From: Syntrophomonadaceae bacterium
GTDB lineage: Bacteria > Bacillota > Dethiobacteria > DTU022 > UBA8154
DNA length: 7,842 bases
Reading direction: 5' to 3'
Assembly: GCA_003561325.1 (NCBI GenBank)
Contig: PWWY01000010.1
Coordinates: 1 to 7,842 of the forward strand
The notes beneath the pieces are model-generated. The model was not told where the DNA came from. It saw nothing but the letters and a program-made list of their open reading frames with translations, and did no database searches. The position numbers and the translations under genes were made by a program. Shown one piece after another: positions 5,987-7,842 of the stretch (the first letter of the stretch is position 1; each line of letters opens with the position of its first letter).

Positions 5987-7750
5987 TTGCGCTGTCATGC
6001 TGCCGGCGATCAAGCTGCACACCCGGCCGGAAATCAAATAAAAATCTTGCTCATGGGCAACCCTAACGTGGGAAAGAGCGTAATTTTCTCCAAGCTTACA
6101 GGGAGGCAGGTCCTCGCTGCCAATTACAGCGGGACCACGGTGAGTTTCACCCGGGGAACGGTAAATTACCAGGACAAGCAGGCCATGATGATCGATGTTC
6201 CGGGCACCTACTCCCTTTCGGCCAGTTCTGAGGCGGAGAAGGTAGCGGTAAAAATATTAAGTGAAGGGGCCCACGTAGTTGTGTGTGTCCTGGATGCCAC
6301 CAACCTGGAGCGCAATCTTAACCTGGCCCTCTGGTTGAAGGAACATAACATCCCCATTGTATTCGCTTTAAACCTTTTTGATGTGGCAAAGCGTCGGGGA
6401 ATAGAGATTAACGTCAAGGCCCTGCAAAAAGAACTGGGAGCCCCCGTTATCCCGACGATCGCAATCAGAAATATCGGCTTACAGGAATTGCTGGATGAAG
6501 CCTGGAAGCAGGCCGATGAGAGGTTTGCGGAGGGCATTGAAGTTAAACTGACTGAGGATGATTACTGGCAAGAAGTGGGACGCATCCTCAAGAAAGTTCA
6601 GAAAGTCGGGCATCGTCACCCGACGGCTTTGGAAAAATTGGGCGATATGACCCTGCAGCCATTTCCGGGTATCCCCATTGCCCTGTTGGTCCTGGCCGCT
6701 GCGCTGGGACTGGTTGTAGGGGGCGGAAAAGGGCTCAGGGCCTTTATTTTACTTCCGCTTGTTAACGATCTGCTGGTTCCCTGGGTTACAGCATTTGTTT
6801 CAATCTTTATTCCTGAGGGGATTTTATTTAACGTGCTCGTGGGGGAGTACGGAATGCTGGTAAAAGGATTGGAGTGGCCCTTCGCCCTGATCCTCCCCTA
6901 TGTGTTCCTGTTTAATGTGGCTCTTTCCGTCCTGGAGGACAGCGGTTTTTTGCCCCGCCTGGGGGTGCTGGTGGACGGCCTGCTGCGTCGCCTGGGTGTG
7001 CAGGGTGGAAATATTATCCCCATTATCCTGGGGTACGGCTGTGCTGTGCCTGCCGTGTTGGGCACCCGGGCAGCCAACAGCTACAAGGAGCGCCTCATTG
7101 TTACGGGGGTGGTTGCCCTGGCGGTACCCTGCGCAGCCCAAACGGGAGCCTTTGTCGTTCTCCTCGGGGACCAGTCCCTCCTGGCCCTGGTATTCATTTA
7201 CATGATTTCCTTTGCAGCCATTGTCGGTGCGGGGATGGTGATGAACCGCTTGATTCCCGGCCAGGCGGAACCCATGCTGCTGGAAATCCCCAATCTGCTG
7301 CGGCCCGACCGGGAAGCGTTGTTCGGCAAGATCTGGATGCGTACCCGCCATTTCGTCTTAGAAGCGCAAATTCCCATGCTGCTGGGCATCGGTTTAGCCG
7401 CCCTGGTGGCGGAAACAGGCGTGTTAGACGCTATCAGTGTTTATATTCAACCGCTGGTGGTCAGCTGGCTGGGTTTGCCGGCGGAAGCCAGCCTGGCCCT
7501 AGTGCTGGGCATTGTGCGGCGTGAACTGGCCGTGCTGCCCCTGCTGGAATTAAACCTGTCCACCCTGCAGCTTCTAGTGGGATCCATCGTGGCGCTGTTC
7601 TACCTGCCCTGCCTCTCCGTGCTGGTGGTGTTAATTAAAGAGTTTGGCGTAAAAATCGCCGTGTCCCTGGCTCTTTTTACCATTGTCTTTGCCTTTGCGG
7701 CGGCCGGGCTGTTCAACCAGACCGCCAGGATGGTCATGACAGTGATTTAA
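5987..7750 (+). CDS. feoB: Ferrous iron transporter FeoB (divergent, short form)
   Basis: GTPase-linked membrane importer of Fe2+, 587 residues, shorter than typical FeoB (E. coli 773). The N-terminal G domain has G1 GNPNVGKS (24-31), a G2 region around GTTVSF (49-54), G3 DVPG (70-73) and G4 NLFD (129-132). The G5 loop reads TIAIRNIG (157-164) without the usual S-A. A short helical spacer follows (about 185-222), then the membrane domain with FPGIPIALL (226-234), LEDSGFLPRLG (316-326), GYGCAVPAVLGTR (349-361), VPCAAQTGAF (380-389), RRELAVLPLL (511-520) and YLPCLSVLVVLIKE (539-552). Canonical FeoB has GCNVPA/GCSVPA and an SCSAR-like segment at two of these places. The start is TTG, with AGAGGTG at 5975-5981, 5 nt upstream. 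Iron is the expected substrate from its link to feoA and the Fur-like box; another divalent metal is not excluded. No terminator is seen after it. Confidence 0.9.
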   Translation: MRCHAAGDQAAHPAGNQIKILLMGNPNVGKSVIFSKLTGRQVLAANYSGTTVSFTRGTVNYQDKQAMMIDVPGTYSLSASSEAEKVAVKILSEGAHVVVCVLDATNLERNLNLALWLKEHNIPIVFALNLFDVAKRRGIEINVKALQKELGAPVIPTIAIRNIGLQELLDEAWKQADERFAEGIEVKLTEDDYWQEVGRILKKVQKVGHRHPTALEKLGDMTLQPFPGIPIALLVLAAALGLVVGGGKGLRAFILLPLVNDLLVPWVTAFVSIFIPEGILFNVLVGEYGMLVKGLEWPFALILPYVFLFNVALSVLEDSGFLPRLGVLVDGLLRRLGVQGGNIIPIILGYGCAVPAVLGTRAANSYKERLIVTGVVALAVPCAAQTGAFVVLLGDQSLLALVFIYMISFAAIVGAGMVMNRLIPGQAEPMLLEIPNLLRPDREALFGKIWMRTRHFVLEAQIPMLLGIGLAALVAETGVLDAISVYIQPLVVSWLGLPAEASLALVLGIVRRELAVLPLLELNLSTLQLLVGSIVALFYLPCLSVLVVLIKEFGVKIAVSLALFTIVFAFAAAGLFNQTARMVMTVI

Positions 7751-7842
7751 AATTAATGAACCTGGTGATCAAAGTTGCACAGGAATGAAATTTGTTTCCC
7801 CGCTTGCCCTCGACTCACTGGATTTGCGACATAATTTGTTTC
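7751..7842 (+). other. Sequence after feoB, no convincing gene
   Basis: The last 92 nt contain no clear terminator. An ATG at 7785 opens a frame running to the window edge (19 codons), but AGGA lies directly against it, too close for a normal ribosome binding site. The 10-mer AATTTGTTTC occurs at 7789-7798 and again at 7833-7842, at the very end. Too little is visible to call a gene or a repeat array. Confidence 0.3.

Noticed and set aside
6824..7351. 175-codon open frame on the minus strand inside feoB
   Set aside because: It mirrors the feoB membrane domain, is rich in His/Gln/Gly, and has no recognisable fold.
7756..7788. 10-codon frame ATG...TGA after feoB
   Set aside because: Very short, with no ribosome binding site and no similarity I recognise.

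Overview
The window looks like chromosomal DNA of a Gram-positive-type anaerobe, most probably a Clostridia/Peptococcaceae-like Firmicute. The reasons are strong purine-rich ribosome binding sites, consistent use of TTG and GTG starts, sigma-A-type promoters, moderate GC content with AT-rich promoter islands, and the gene content (Liv transporter, an M24 peptidase of a subgroup I associate with Clostridia, a divergent FeoB). The genus cannot be fixed from the sequence alone. All genes are on the + strand. I see no transposase, phage gene, CRISPR array, tRNA or rRNA.

Region 1 (1-3221) is the 3' part of a branched-chain amino acid ABC transporter operon: livH (5' end outside the window), livM, livG and livF, with gaps of about 35-41 nt. 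LivH and LivM form the membrane channel, and LivG and LivF are the two ATPases. The periplasmic/lipoprotein binding protein (LivJ/K type) is not here and may lie upstream. A 3' region of about 220 nt with no convincing gene leads to a good intrinsic terminator at 3445-3479.

Region 2 (3480-5549) starts with a near-consensus promoter (TTGACA, 17 nt, TAAGAT). A perfect 7-bp inverted repeat lies just downstream of the expected transcription start and is a candidate operator. The promoter drives an M24-family metallopeptidase and, 40 nt later, an MgtC/SapB-family membrane protein with a C-terminal ACT-like domain. The peptidase keeps all five metal ligands but lacks the accessory histidine of classical prolidases/aminopeptidase P.

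Region 3 (5550-7750) is a ferrous iron uptake operon, feoA-feoB. Its promoter (TTGACT, 18 nt, TATAAT) is followed at once by a good Fur-box-like sequence and then a weaker second one. FeoA has four cysteines. FeoB is short (587 aa) and divergent, with a non-canonical G5 loop and altered cysteine motifs in the membrane domain. The last 92 nt hold no convincing gene.

The window combines import of amino acids, peptide breakdown and metal import. I do not see a previously undescribed system. The points most worth a second look are the peptidase operator, the altered M24 active site, the cysteine-rich FeoA with its divergent FeoB, and the fact that all seven visible gene starts appear to be non-ATG.
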